Part shown: piece after piece, positions 16,158-23,424 of the stretch
Layout of the letters: every line of letters starts with the position of its first letter
How positions within the stretch are numbered: the stretch's first letter is position 1
Assembly (NCBI RefSeq): GCF_025399795.1
Contig: NZ_JAODTZ010000069.1
Location: 1 to 37,061, forward strand
DNA: 37,061 bases
Direction: 5' to 3'
From: Streptomyces rhizosphaerihabitans
GTDB taxonomy: Bacteria > Actinomycetota > Actinomycetes > Streptomycetales > Streptomycetaceae
Position numbers and translations under genes: made by a program
The notes under the pieces: generated by a model
Told to the model about the DNA's origin: nothing
Seen by the model: the letters and a program-made list of their open reading frames with translations, nothing else
Databases searched by the model: none

Positions 16158-16256
16158 GGGATGCCCCCCAGTGGTGGTAGTGGCCTGGCGCATGACACTC
16201 TGTGGCAGGGGAAGTTGCTTCATCCATGGCCAATTCGGGGAAGGTGGACTGGAATC
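16158..16256. promoter_or_regulatory. Divergent control region between yczE and the MocR regulator
   Basis: A 99-bp region that should hold both promoters and the regulator site. The string TGGCC recurs at 16181 and 16227, the second inside the palindrome TGGCCA. I do not remember the published YczR motif well enough to call a site. Confidence 0.4.
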
Positions 16257-17756
16257 ATGGCGCAGTGGACTTCGGCGGTAGGGGCCGCACAACTCGCCCG
16301 GCTCCTCAAGTCCCAGCAGGAGCGGCCCGCGGGCCCGGGGACCCGGCGTCCGCCCGCGTACCGTGCCCTCGCCGACGGGGTGCGGCTGCTCGTGCTGGAA
16401 GGGCGGGTGCCGGTCGCCGCGCGGCTGCCCGCCGAGCGGGAGCTGGCGCTGGCCCTCGCTGTCAGCCGTACGACCGTCGCCGCCGCCTATGAGGCGCTGC
16501 GGGCGGAGGGCTTTCTGGAGTCGCGCCGCGGAGCCGGCAGCTGGACGGCGGTCCCCGCCGGGAATCCGCTGCCCGCGCGCGGTCTGGAACCGCTGCCTCC
16601 CGAGACCCTCGGTTCGATGATCGACCTCGGCTGCGCCGCGCTGCCCGCGCCCGAGCCGTGGCTGACCCGCAGTGTCCAGGGAGCCCTGGTGGAGCTGCCG
16701 CCGTACGCGCACACGCACGGCGACTATCCGGCCGGGCTGCCCGCGCTGCGCGCCATGCTCGCCGAGCGGTACACCGCGCGCGGCATCCCGACCATGCCCG
16801 AGCAGATCATGGTGACCACCGGAGCGATGGGTGCGATCGACGCGATCTGTCATCTCTTCGCGGGCCGCGGCGAGCGTATCGCCGTCGAGTCGCCCTCCTA
16901 CGCCAACATCCTCCAGCTGATGCGCGAGGCCGGTGCACGGCTGGTGCCGGTCGCGATGGCCGAGGGGCTGGCCGGCTGGGACATGGACCGCTGGCGCCAG
17001 GTCCTGCGCGACGCGGCGCCCCGGCTCGCGTATGTCGTCGCCGACTTCCACAACCCCACCGGGGCACTCGCCGGCGAGGACCAGCGGCGGGGACTCGTGG
17101 ACGCGGCGCGCTCGGCGGGCACCGTCCTCGTCGTCGACGAGACGATGAGCGAGCTGCACCTCGACGACGGCCTGGAGATGCCGCGTCCCGTGTGCGGCTT
17201 CGACCCGGCCGGCTCGACCGTGATCACCGTGGGTTCGGCGAGCAAGGCCTTCTGGGCGGGCATGCGGATCGGCTGGGTGCGGGCCGCGCCGGACGTCATC
17301 CGCAGCCTGGTCGCCGCGCGCGCCTACGCCGACCTCGGCACGCCCGTGCTGGAACAACTTGCCGTGAACTGGCTGCTCAGCACGGGGGGCTGGGAGCAGG
17401 CGGTCGATATCAGGCGCGATCAGGCCCGCGAGAACCGTGACGCCCTCGTCGCGGCCGTCCGCAGGGAGCTGCCCCGGTGGGAGTTCTCGGTGCCGCGCGG
17501 AGGCCTCACCCTGTGGGTGCGCACGGGCGGTCTGTCGGGGTCGCGGCTGGCCGAGGTCGGTGAGCGCGTGGGCGTGCGGGTGCCCTCGGGGCCCCGGTTC
17601 GGGGTGGACGGTGCCTTCGAGGGGTATGTGCGGCTGCCGTTCACCGTGGGCGGCGCGGTCGCGGACGAGGCGGCGGCACGGCTGGCCGCGGCCGCTCGGC
17701 TGGTGGAGACCGGCGCGAGCGGCGGGGACGACGGTCCACGGACGTTCGTGGCATAG
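16257..17756 (+). CDS. MocR-type PLP-dependent transcriptional regulator (YczR-like)
   Basis: A 499-residue fusion of an N-terminal GntR winged helix (about residues 35-105, RPPAYRALADGVRLLVLEGR, RLPAERELALALAVSRTTVA) with a fold-type I aminotransferase domain. The PLP-site features are in place: DFHNPTG, VDETMSEL and the Schiff-base Lys330 in VGSASKAFWAGMRIGW (AAG at 17244-17246). Such regulators sense PLP with an amino compound and usually act on the divergent neighbour, here yczE. ATG 16257 follows GGAAGG and starts a conventional N-terminus. The message ends at the unusual repeat-and-hairpin region at 17764-17910. Confidence 0.92.
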   Translation: MAQWTSAVGAAQLARLLKSQQERPAGPGTRRPPAYRALADGVRLLVLEGRVPVAARLPAERELALALAVSRTTVAAAYEALRAEGFLESRRGAGSWTAVPAGNPLPARGLEPLPPETLGSMIDLGCAALPAPEPWLTRSVQGALVELPPYAHTHGDYPAGLPALRAMLAERYTARGIPTMPEQIMVTTGAMGAIDAICHLFAGRGERIAVESPSYANILQLMREAGARLVPVAMAEGLAGWDMDRWRQVLRDAAPRLAYVVADFHNPTGALAGEDQRRGLVDAARSAGTVLVVDETMSELHLDDGLEMPRPVCGFDPAGSTVITVGSASKAFWAGMRIGWVRAAPDVIRSLVAARAYADLGTPVLEQLAVNWLLSTGGWEQAVDIRRDQARENRDALVAAVRRELPRWEFSVPRGGLTLWVRTGGLSGSRLAEVGERVGVRVPSGPRFGVDGAFEGYVRLPFTVGGAVADEAAARLAAAARLVETGASGGDDGPRTFVA

Positions 17757-17763
17757 CCGAAAC

Positions 17764-17875
17764 GGACTCGGGATGGGCCGGACTCGGGATGGGCCGGACG
17801 CGGGACGGGGTGCACGCGGGACGGGGTGCACGCGGGACGGGGTGCACGCGGGACGGGGTGCACGCGGGACGGGGC
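17764..17875. repeat. Seven in-register 16-bp tandem repeats
   Basis: Exactly 7 x 16 bp. Copies start at 17764, 17780, 17796, 17812, 17828, 17844 and 17860. Copies 1-2 read GGACTCGGGATGGGCC, copy 3 GGACGCGGGACGGGGT, copies 4-6 are identical (GCACGCGGGACGGGGT), and copy 7 differs only in its last base. Copy 7 is also the start of the left arm of the adjoining terminator hairpin. The identical central copies indicate recent expansion. The unit is not a multiple of three and lies between converging genes. Confidence 0.95.
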
Positions 17876-17910
17876 GGAAACCCAAGTGGGTTTCCGCCCC
17901 GTCCCGCGTG
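17861..17910. terminator. Very long perfect hairpin, bidirectional terminator
   Basis: The 23 bases at 17861-17883 are the exact reverse complement of 17888-17910, with a 4-base loop (AAGT). One further G-C pair extends the stem. It lies between the converging MocR-type gene and the FtsK-like gene and should stop transcription from both sides. Confidence 0.9.
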
Positions 17911-17937
17911 CGCGCGAAGACCGCGGGGGCGGTGAGG

Positions 17938-19515
17938 CTACCCCTCCGCCACCGCGACGCCGGCGACCCCGGCGACCTCGGAGGGCACCTGTTCCGCATC
18001 TCCCGGTGTGGTCCGCTCAGGAAGGAGGTCGAGCACCGCCCGCCGGTGCGTCTCGCTCGTCGCGTCGTCGTAGGGGTCCGGTGTGGCCGGGACCTGGAGG
18101 CGCAGGACGGGCCCCGCGCCCAGGCGGGCGTAGCCGCGGCCGGGCGGCACCTCCCGGGTCGGGGTGGTGTGCGGGGGCGCGCCCAGGATCGATTCCAGCT
18201 GGGCGGCGGAGGCCGCGCCGAGCACCACGCGCGCGCGGGTGTGCTGCCGTACCGCTTCGCTGAGGAAGTCGAGATTCTCGAAGTGCTCGGCGATCACGAC
18301 CGTGACACCCGCCGCACGGCCGTGCCGCAGCGGAATCTGGAGAAGGGCCTGCGGGTCCCCCCGTCCGTCGGCTGCGGCCAGATGGCCGAGCGCGCTCGGC
18401 CGGTCCAGCAGAATCCACAGGGGGTTCTTGATGTCGTCGGGGGCGGGATGTCCCGCCTGGCGGGCGCGGTTCGCGGCGATCAGCCGCCGCTCCGTCTCGT
18501 GTGCCGCCCACTCCAGGCTGCCGATAGCCCCGGCCGCCGCGCACTCGACTGCCAGCACGCCGTCGCGCCCGGTCAGGCACGCGTACTCGCCGGTGCCTCC
18601 GCCGTCGACGATGACGACATCGCCGTACTGGAGGGACTGCAGGGCGATGGAGCGCAGGAGGGTGGTCGTGCCGGTGCCCGGTTCCCCCGTGATCAGCAGG
18701 TGCGGTTCGGTGGAGCGGGCGCCCGTGCGCCACACGACGGGAGGAACGTCGCGCCGTTCCTCTCCGTGGGTGAGGGGGAGCGTGCGCTGGACGTCGGCCG
18801 GATCGGTGAAGCCGAGGACCGTCTCGCCGGGCGCGGTGACGAAGCGCTGGGCGGCGATGTCGGTGGGGAGGGGCGCGAGGACCGTGACGGTGAGTTCGTT
18901 GCCCTCCTCGTCCCAGTCGAAGTGGTACTCACGGCCGCGGCCCGACTTGGCGTGCAGGAGCTGCTCGATACGGGCGCGGGAGTCCGGCTCGCCGTCCGTG
19001 AAGTACGCCGGGTAGTGGATGAGCAGACGGGAGATCCGTCCCTCGTCGTCGAAGTCGTACGAGGCGAACGCCTTCTCCCAGTCGCCGCCGTGGGCATACA
19101 GGGGAGCGGGGTCCTCGGCCGCGGAGAAGTACGGGACGAGTGCTTCGTAGAGGGACTGCAGACGTCCGGTCTGTGCCTCGTCGGGGCCGGTCGCGGGCGG
19201 TGGGGTGCGCTCGCGACCGGCCCAGGCTGCCGCCGCCATCAGGGTGATGACGGCGAGCAGCGGTCCGTACGGCACCAGGGCCACGATCAGGATCACCGAG
19301 GCCACCAGGAACAGCAGCGGCCCGCGCCGGTCCTTGGGGGTGGCGGCCCACTTGCGCCGTCCGGCGGCGGCCAGCCGGCGCAGTCCACGGGTGACCGTGA
19401 TCAGTGGATGGAGGACATCGGTGGCGCTGTCGGCTGCCGTCCGGGCCAGCTCCCGGCTCTTGGCGATCTGTGCGGTGCCGTTGCTGAGGATGCGGGGGAG
19501 AGGGCGCCGAGCCAC
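17938..19515 (-). CDS. FtsK/TraB-like membrane ATPase with degenerate Walker A
   Basis: A 525-residue protein with two membrane helices (about residues 65-82 and 84-99), a linker domain (about 115-260) and an FtsK/HerA-like ATPase core. Walker A reads GEPGTGTTT at residues 277-285; Thr283 (ACG at 18667-18669) stands where the P-loop Lys should be. Walker B may be DVVIVDGGGTGEY. A second hydrophobic strand, PLWILLDRPSALGHL, resembles the one that follows in FtsK. From memory, relatives in other streptomycetes share the GTGTTT form, so this is probably a family trait and not a mutation. GTG 19515 has AGGAGA six bases upstream. The gene lies 39 bp after a small membrane-protein gene and is likely co-transcribed with it. 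DNA or protein transport is possible, but activity is doubtful without the lysine. Confidence 0.7.
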   Translation of the reverse strand: MARRPLPRILSNGTAQIAKSRELARTAADSATDVLHPLITVTRGLRRLAAAGRRKWAATPKDRRGPLLFLVASVILIVALVPYGPLLAVITLMAAAAWAGRERTPPPATGPDEAQTGRLQSLYEALVPYFSAAEDPAPLYAHGGDWEKAFASYDFDDEGRISRLLIHYPAYFTDGEPDSRARIEQLLHAKSGRGREYHFDWDEEGNELTVTVLAPLPTDIAAQRFVTAPGETVLGFTDPADVQRTLPLTHGEERRDVPPVVWRTGARSTEPHLLITGEPGTGTTTLLRSIALQSLQYGDVVIVDGGGTGEYACLTGRDGVLAVECAAAGAIGSLEWAAHETERRLIAANRARQAGHPAPDDIKNPLWILLDRPSALGHLAAADGRGDPQALLQIPLRHGRAAGVTVVIAEHFENLDFLSEAVRQHTRARVVLGAASAAQLESILGAPPHTTPTREVPPGRGYARLGAGPVLRLQVPATPDPYDDATSETHRRAVLDLLPERTTPGDAEQVPSEVAGVAGVAVAEG

Positions 19516-19554
19516 TGCTGTCTCCTGAAGGTGCGTACGAGGTGGGGGACGTCG

Positions 19555-19749
19555 TCAGAACTTGATCCCGCCGAGGAGGCCCGCCAGGCTCTCCCCGCCG
19601 GCCTTGATGCTCGGCGCGATGGCCGTGCTGGCGAGGTAGAAGCCGAAGAGCGCGGCCACCAGGGCGTGCGACGCCTTCAGCCCGTCCTTCTTGAAGAAGA
19701 GGAAGACGATGATGCCGAGAAGGACGACGCCTGACATGGACAGAATCAT
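19555..19749 (-). CDS. Small two-helix membrane protein (64 aa)
   Basis: The protein has two hydrophobic segments, residues 1-19 (MILSMSGVVLLGIIVFLFF) and about 26-48 (ASHALVAALFGFYLASTAIA), separated by a short basic loop KKDG. The C-terminal tail, SLAGLLGGIKF, is glycine-rich. A strong AGGAGAG lies six bases before the ATG at 19749. It is the first gene of a two-gene unit with the FtsK-like ATPase. I recall near-identical small proteins next to FtsK-like genes in many streptomycetes, and similar ones in actinobacterial conjugative elements, which suggests a membrane partner for the ATPase. No mobility genes are seen here, so a chromosomal role is more likely. The upstream region contains the 25-bp palindrome at 19833-19857. 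Confidence 0.75.
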   Translation of the reverse strand: MILSMSGVVLLGIIVFLFFKKDGLKASHALVAALFGFYLASTAIAPSIKAGGESLAGLLGGIKF

Positions 19750-19832
19750 TTGAGCTCTCCTGGTTCGTGGGGACGGTCACCATGAGTTGTTCCAGGATCA
19801 CAGCATGTATCCATACGATAAAAGGTGCAACT

Positions 19833-19857
19833 GGGTGAAATATGGCTGATTTCACCC
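19833..19857. promoter_or_regulatory. Perfect 25-bp palindromic operator candidate
   Basis: GGGTGAAAT (19833-19841) and ATTTCACCC (19849-19857) are perfect 9-bp arms around a 7-bp spacer. The element lies in the most AT-rich stretch of the window, 84 bp upstream of the small membrane-protein ATG and about 150 bp upstream of the divergent ankyrin gene. A minus-strand pair TTGCAC (-35) and CATGCT (-10, 17-bp spacing) lies immediately downstream, so a dimeric regulator here could control the membrane-protein/ATPase unit. Confidence 0.55.
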
Positions 19858-20009
19858 TCGCGATTGAGCTGTCTTGGGCCGCCTGAGCTGGTCTGTTGCG
19901 TCCGATGCGCCCTTTGTGATCTTTGCCTCGGAGGATGCCTGTCATGTGCCGCCGGAGCCAGTACCCTGTCGATTCACCCGAACGGTTGCAGTGAGAGGTG
20001 GTCCGGCCG

Positions 20010-20402
20010 ATGAGCGAAGCCCCCGACCCCGAGGTCGTGGAGCTGGCGACCAAGATCTTCGATCTGGCGCGACGCGGCGAGACGGAGACACTCGTGGCGT
20101 ATGTCGACGCGGGTGTTCCGGCCGACCTCACGAACGACCGCGGCGACTCGCTCGTGATGCTCGCCGCCTACCACGGCCACGCGGAGGCGGTCCGCGCCCT
20201 GCTGGAGCGCGGCGCCGAGGCCGACCGCGTCAACGACCGGGGCCAGACCCCTCTCGCCGGAGCTGTTTTCAAGGGTGAGGAAGCCGTCATCCGGGTCCTC
20301 CTGGCCGCCGGCGCCGATCCGGCCGCGGGTACGCCCTCGGCCGTCGACACGGCGCGCATGTTCGCCAAGACGGACCTGCTCGAATTGTTCGGCACGCAGT
20401 AA
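20010..20402 (+). CDS. Ankyrin repeat protein
   Basis: A 130-residue soluble protein with about three ankyrin repeats: NDRGDSLVMLAAYHGHAEAV followed by RALLERGAEADRV, then NDRGQTPLAGAVFKGEEAVI followed by RVLLAAGADPAAG, with degenerate caps at each end. The helix EVVELATKIFDLARRGETET precedes them. Such proteins act by protein-protein binding and have no enzymatic activity. ATG 20010 is chosen with GAGAGG about eleven bases upstream; a GTG at 19998 is also in frame. The partner is unknown; the neighbours are the small membrane protein, which is divergent, and the mini-peptide and HEAT genes downstream. Confidence 0.85.
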   Translation: MSEAPDPEVVELATKIFDLARRGETETLVAYVDAGVPADLTNDRGDSLVMLAAYHGHAEAVRALLERGAEADRVNDRGQTPLAGAVFKGEEAVIRVLLAAGADPAAGTPSAVDTARMFAKTDLLELFGTQ

Positions 20403-20548
20403 ACCGAACGCTCTGACCAGGCGAGACGCAGGAAAAAGGGGAGGCGGAACGGGGCCGCCGGAAATACGGTCGCGGCAGGAAGAACCGCCGAGTCATCATG
20501 TCGACGTGATTCACGGACGTGACGGCTGGGCAGAAGTTGCCGCACCGC

Positions 20549-20569
20549 GCGGGCCGTGACGCGGCCCGC
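20549..20569 (+). ncRNA. Hairpin ahead of the mini-ORF
   Basis: GCGGGCCG (20549-20556) pairs with CGGCCCGC (20562-20569) around a 5-base loop, 28 bases before the ATG of the 19-residue ORF. It could be the ankyrin gene terminator or a regulatory element of the next message. Confidence 0.4.
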
Positions 20570-20597
20570 ATGGGCCACCGACGAGAGGTAGAGGAAG

Positions 20598-20657
20598 ATG
20601 GTCTACAACAAGCAAGAGACGGCGGGCGCCCCGACGTGTTGTTACGCGGCCAGGTAA
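20598..20657 (+). CDS. 19-residue Cys-Cys-Tyr peptide ORF
   Basis: ATG 20598 opens MVYNKQETAGAPTCCYAAR and stops at TAA 20655-20657. It is preceded by a strong purine-rich ribosome site (GAGGTAGAGGAAG), better than that of most genes in the window. Both Cys codons are TGT, rare in such GC-rich genomes where TGC dominates, and GTC TAC AAC AAG CAA is otherwise normal coding usage. It stops 45 bp before the HEAT-protein ATG. It could be a leader peptide sensing Cys-tRNA, a small signalling or modified peptide, or a chance ORF. I do not recognise a family with certainty. The low GC of the segment is also unlike random intergenic DNA here. Confidence 0.45.
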   Translation: MVYNKQETAGAPTCCYAAR

Positions 20658-20702
20658 TGCAGGATCCCGGTTGCGTCGACGCTTGATGTGAGGCTGTTTC
20701 CC

Positions 20703-22121
20703 ATGTTCGATCCGGTCATAGCGCCCAGCGGAACCCTGCTCGGCCTGCTCCAGAGGGGCCGCGGCGACGGCACGCTGCACGCGCTCACCGCACCGCGGGC
20801 CGAAGCGCTCGCGGCACTGAACCACTGTGTTCTGAGGGACCCCCGCCACGACTGGCAGGTGGAGAACCGCTCCCTGTACTACGCCCGTCTCTACCTCGAT
20901 CTGAGCGGTGAGCTCGACGAGATCGAGCGGCACCTCTTCGATGCCGAGGACGTCCTCGACGACTGCGAGTCACGCACGGGGCTCGCCCTCGCGGTCCTCG
21001 GGCACCTCGCCTCCTACGGCAGGCGCGACGCGCTCGCGCTGCTGCGCAGGTACGCGGCCGTCGGCTCCAACTGGGCCTGGGCCCTCGACGAGCTGGCCCT
21101 GCGCGACGACGACGCGGGCCTGCGGGCCCTCGCCGCCCCCGTGCTCGCCCGGTTCCCGGCCGATCCGGAGGGCGAGGCCGCCCTCGCCGTCGTCGTACGC
21201 GACTCCTTCGAGCCACGGCCCTGGCGCCTGTGGGCCGACGACTCCCGCGCGTCCATCGCCACCCGTGTGCGCGCCGCCCAGGAAGCCGGGTCCTTCGACC
21301 GCTGGCAACGCCAGATGCGACCGTCGGGACCCCGCCCCGGGTGGAGCGTCAGCGCCGTCTTCGACTGGGCCCAGGCGGGCATCGACCGCGGAGCCGCGCT
21401 GCACGTCCCGGCCGCCCGCTGCCTGACCGCCGTCGCCGGACCCGAGGACCGTCCCGAGATCGTCGAGGCCGCGCGCCACGGCGCGGACGGCGCCCGCTGT
21501 ACAGCCCTGCGCTATCTCGCCGACGGCAACGATCCGGACGCCCTCGACCTGATCGAGGCGGCCGTCGCGGCCGCCTCGACGACCGTCGTCGAGGCGGCCG
21601 TCGACGCCTTCGAACGGATGCGGAGCGTCGCCGCCGTCGACCGGGCGCGCGGCTGGGCGCACCGGCCCGACGCCCTCGGCGCCGCCGCCGGCCGCGTGCT
21701 CGCCTGCCGGGGCGGGGCGAAGGACAGCGATCTCGTCCTGGCCGCCCTGCGCGAGGCGGTACGGGGCGAGGGACCCGACGCGCCGACCCTGTGGACCCTC
21801 GTCGACGGCACCGGACGGCTCGGCATCGCCTGCGCCGCCCCCGTACTGCGGCACATCTACCGGGAGACCGCGTCATCGCATCTGCGCCAGCGCGCCGCCC
21901 GTGCCCTGGCCGTCACCGATCCCTCCTTCCCCGCAGGCTTCGCCGTCGAGTGCCTGTGGGACTGCGAGGAGACCACCCGCGAGATCGCCGCCCGGCATGC
22001 CGAGACCGGTGACGCGCGCGTGGTGGATCAGCTGCGCCGACTGGCGGCGGATCCGGCCGAGGAGGCCGAAGTCCAGACAGCGGTACGGAGCAGGATCGGG
22101 CCCGACATGCCGGCCGTATGA
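20703..22121 (+). CDS. HEAT-repeat-like helical protein
   Basis: A 472-residue all-alpha protein with about eight to ten degenerate two-helix repeats (for example SRTGLALAVLGHLASYGRRD followed by ALALLRRYAAV, DRPEIVEAARHGADGARCTA followed by LRYLADG, SSHLRQRAARALAVTDPSFP). Such repeats form curved scaffolds for protein binding. There is no signal peptide or membrane helix. ATG 20703 is preceded by GTGAGG with nine bases spacing; GTG 20688 would add five residues. The gene lies 45 bp after the Cys-Cys mini-ORF, so translation of the two may be linked. It is not a catalytic family; its function is unknown. Confidence 0.75.
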   Translation: MFDPVIAPSGTLLGLLQRGRGDGTLHALTAPRAEALAALNHCVLRDPRHDWQVENRSLYYARLYLDLSGELDEIERHLFDAEDVLDDCESRTGLALAVLGHLASYGRRDALALLRRYAAVGSNWAWALDELALRDDDAGLRALAAPVLARFPADPEGEAALAVVVRDSFEPRPWRLWADDSRASIATRVRAAQEAGSFDRWQRQMRPSGPRPGWSVSAVFDWAQAGIDRGAALHVPAARCLTAVAGPEDRPEIVEAARHGADGARCTALRYLADGNDPDALDLIEAAVAAASTTVVEAAVDAFERMRSVAAVDRARGWAHRPDALGAAAGRVLACRGGAKDSDLVLAALREAVRGEGPDAPTLWTLVDGTGRLGIACAAPVLRHIYRETASSHLRQRAARALAVTDPSFPAGFAVECLWDCEETTREIAARHAETGDARVVDQLRRLAADPAEEAEVQTAVRSRIGPDMPAV

Positions 22122-22260
22122 ACGTTCGGTGACCCGGGAGTCAGGAGCGCGTGGACGGGGGCTGACCTGGACGGGTGCGGAGCGCAACGCTCACGGGACG
22201 TTCATCGTTCGCATAGATCCACGTTGACGCGGCCACGTCCAGTGCGGCGAGAACACCCGT

Positions 22261-23424
22261 ATGCGAGTCGTCATCGTGACCGAATCCTTTCCCCCCGATG
22301 TGAACGGCGTGGCCCACTGCGCGCTCCAGACCGCCCGGCACCTCGTCGATCGCGGTCACGCTCCCCTTGTCGTCGCCCCGGCCACCTCCCCCAAGTTCTC
22401 GGCCTCCCCCGAACAGGGAGGCGCCCCCATGGGGAGCGGGCCCGACGCTCTCGCGCCGTGCCCGGTCGTCCGGGTCCCCTCCCTTCCGCTCCCGGGTTAT
22501 CCCCAGGTCCGTGTCGCCCTCCCCAGCCGACGCGTCGCCGCGGCCATCACCGAACACCGCGCGGACATGGTTCACCTGGCCAGCCCCTTCATCCTCGGCG
22601 TCCGCGGCATGGCGGCCGCCTCGCGGCTCGGCATCCCCGCCGTGGCCGTCTACCAGACCGACCTCGCCGGATACGCCCGTACGTACATCAGCGCGGGTGA
22701 GGCCACCGCGTGGCGGCGCATCCGCTCGGTGCACGCCGCAGCCGACCGGACGCTCGCTCCGTCCAGCGCGGCCCTGCACGACCTCGAGGCGCACGGCGTG
22801 CCCCGGGTACGGCTCTGGGCGCGCGGTGTCGACACGGTCCGCTTCCGCCCCGACCACCGCGACGAGGCGCTCCGCCGCGAACTGGCTCCGAACGGTGAGC
22901 TGATCGTCGGCTACGTCGGCCGGCTCGCCCCCGAGAAGCACGTCGAGCTGCTCTCCGGAGTCTGCGAACTGGACGGCGTCCGCGTCGTCGTGGTCGGCGA
23001 CGGACCCAGCGAGGCCACCCTGCGCGGCGCGCTCCCCGGCGCGGTCTTCCTCGGCCGGCGCACCGGCGGCGAACTCGCCCGGATCTTCGCCTCGCTGGAC
23101 GTCTTCGCGCACACCGGCCCCTTCGAGACCTTCTGCCAGACCGTGCAGGAGGCCATGGCCAGCGGAGTGCCCGTCGTCGCGCCCGCCGCCGGCGGGCCGC
23201 TCGACCTGGTCGCCCACGGGCGCACCGGGCTGCTGGTCCCGCCGCGCGACGCCGATGCCGTACGGGACGCGGTGCGCACCCTGGCCGCCGATCCCGCGAT
23301 GCGGGCGGCCTACGGCGCCGCCGGGCACGCCATGGTCGAGGGCCGTACCTGGGCCGCGGTGGGCGACCAGCTCATCGGCCACTACGAGGATGTGCTCTTC
23401 GCGCGGAAGCTGGTGGCGGCATGA
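22261..23424 (+). CDS. GT4 family glycosyltransferase (first of pair)
   Basis: A 387-residue GT-B enzyme. The N-terminal Rossmann domain opens MRVVIVTESFPPDVNGVAHC; the C-terminal domain has VGYVGRLAPEKHVELL, DGPSEATLRGALPGAVFLG and the E-x7-E motif in GPFETFCQTVQEAMASGVPV, which binds the sugar nucleotide. The pattern is close to mannosyltransferases of the PimB/MgtA type that build actinobacterial glycolipids. Residues about 46-66 (Ser, Pro and Gly rich) correspond to a palindromic stretch at 22402-22422 that looks like an inserted variable loop. It overlaps the next glycosyltransferase gene by ATGA. No strong ribosome site is seen at 22261. Confidence 0.9.
   Translation: MRVVIVTESFPPDVNGVAHCALQTARHLVDRGHAPLVVAPATSPKFSASPEQGGAPMGSGPDALAPCPVVRVPSLPLPGYPQVRVALPSRRVAAAITEHRADMVHLASPFILGVRGMAAASRLGIPAVAVYQTDLAGYARTYISAGEATAWRRIRSVHAAADRTLAPSSAALHDLEAHGVPRVRLWARGVDTVRFRPDHRDEALRRELAPNGELIVGYVGRLAPEKHVELLSGVCELDGVRVVVVGDGPSEATLRGALPGAVFLGRRTGGELARIFASLDVFAHTGPFETFCQTVQEAMASGVPVVAPAAGGPLDLVAHGRTGLLVPPRDADAVRDAVRTLAADPAMRAAYGAAGHAMVEGRTWAAVGDQLIGHYEDVLFARKLVAA

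Noticed and set aside
17764..17875. CRISPR-like array
   Set aside because: The repeats are directly adjacent with no spacers and there are no cas genes.
17938..19749. Integrated conjugative element based on the FtsK-like gene
   Set aside because: There is no integrase, replication gene, attachment site or tRNA nearby, and the neighbours look like core chromosome.
20657..20690. Second mini-ORF from the TAATG overlap (nine codons)
   Set aside because: It has no ribosome site and no distinctive composition; likely chance.
22117..22204. Inverted ATGAACGT/ACGTTCAT pair about 70 bp apart between the HEAT gene and the glycosyltransferase
   Set aside because: The arms are short, one lies inside the HEAT coding end, and the wide spacing is unlike an operator.
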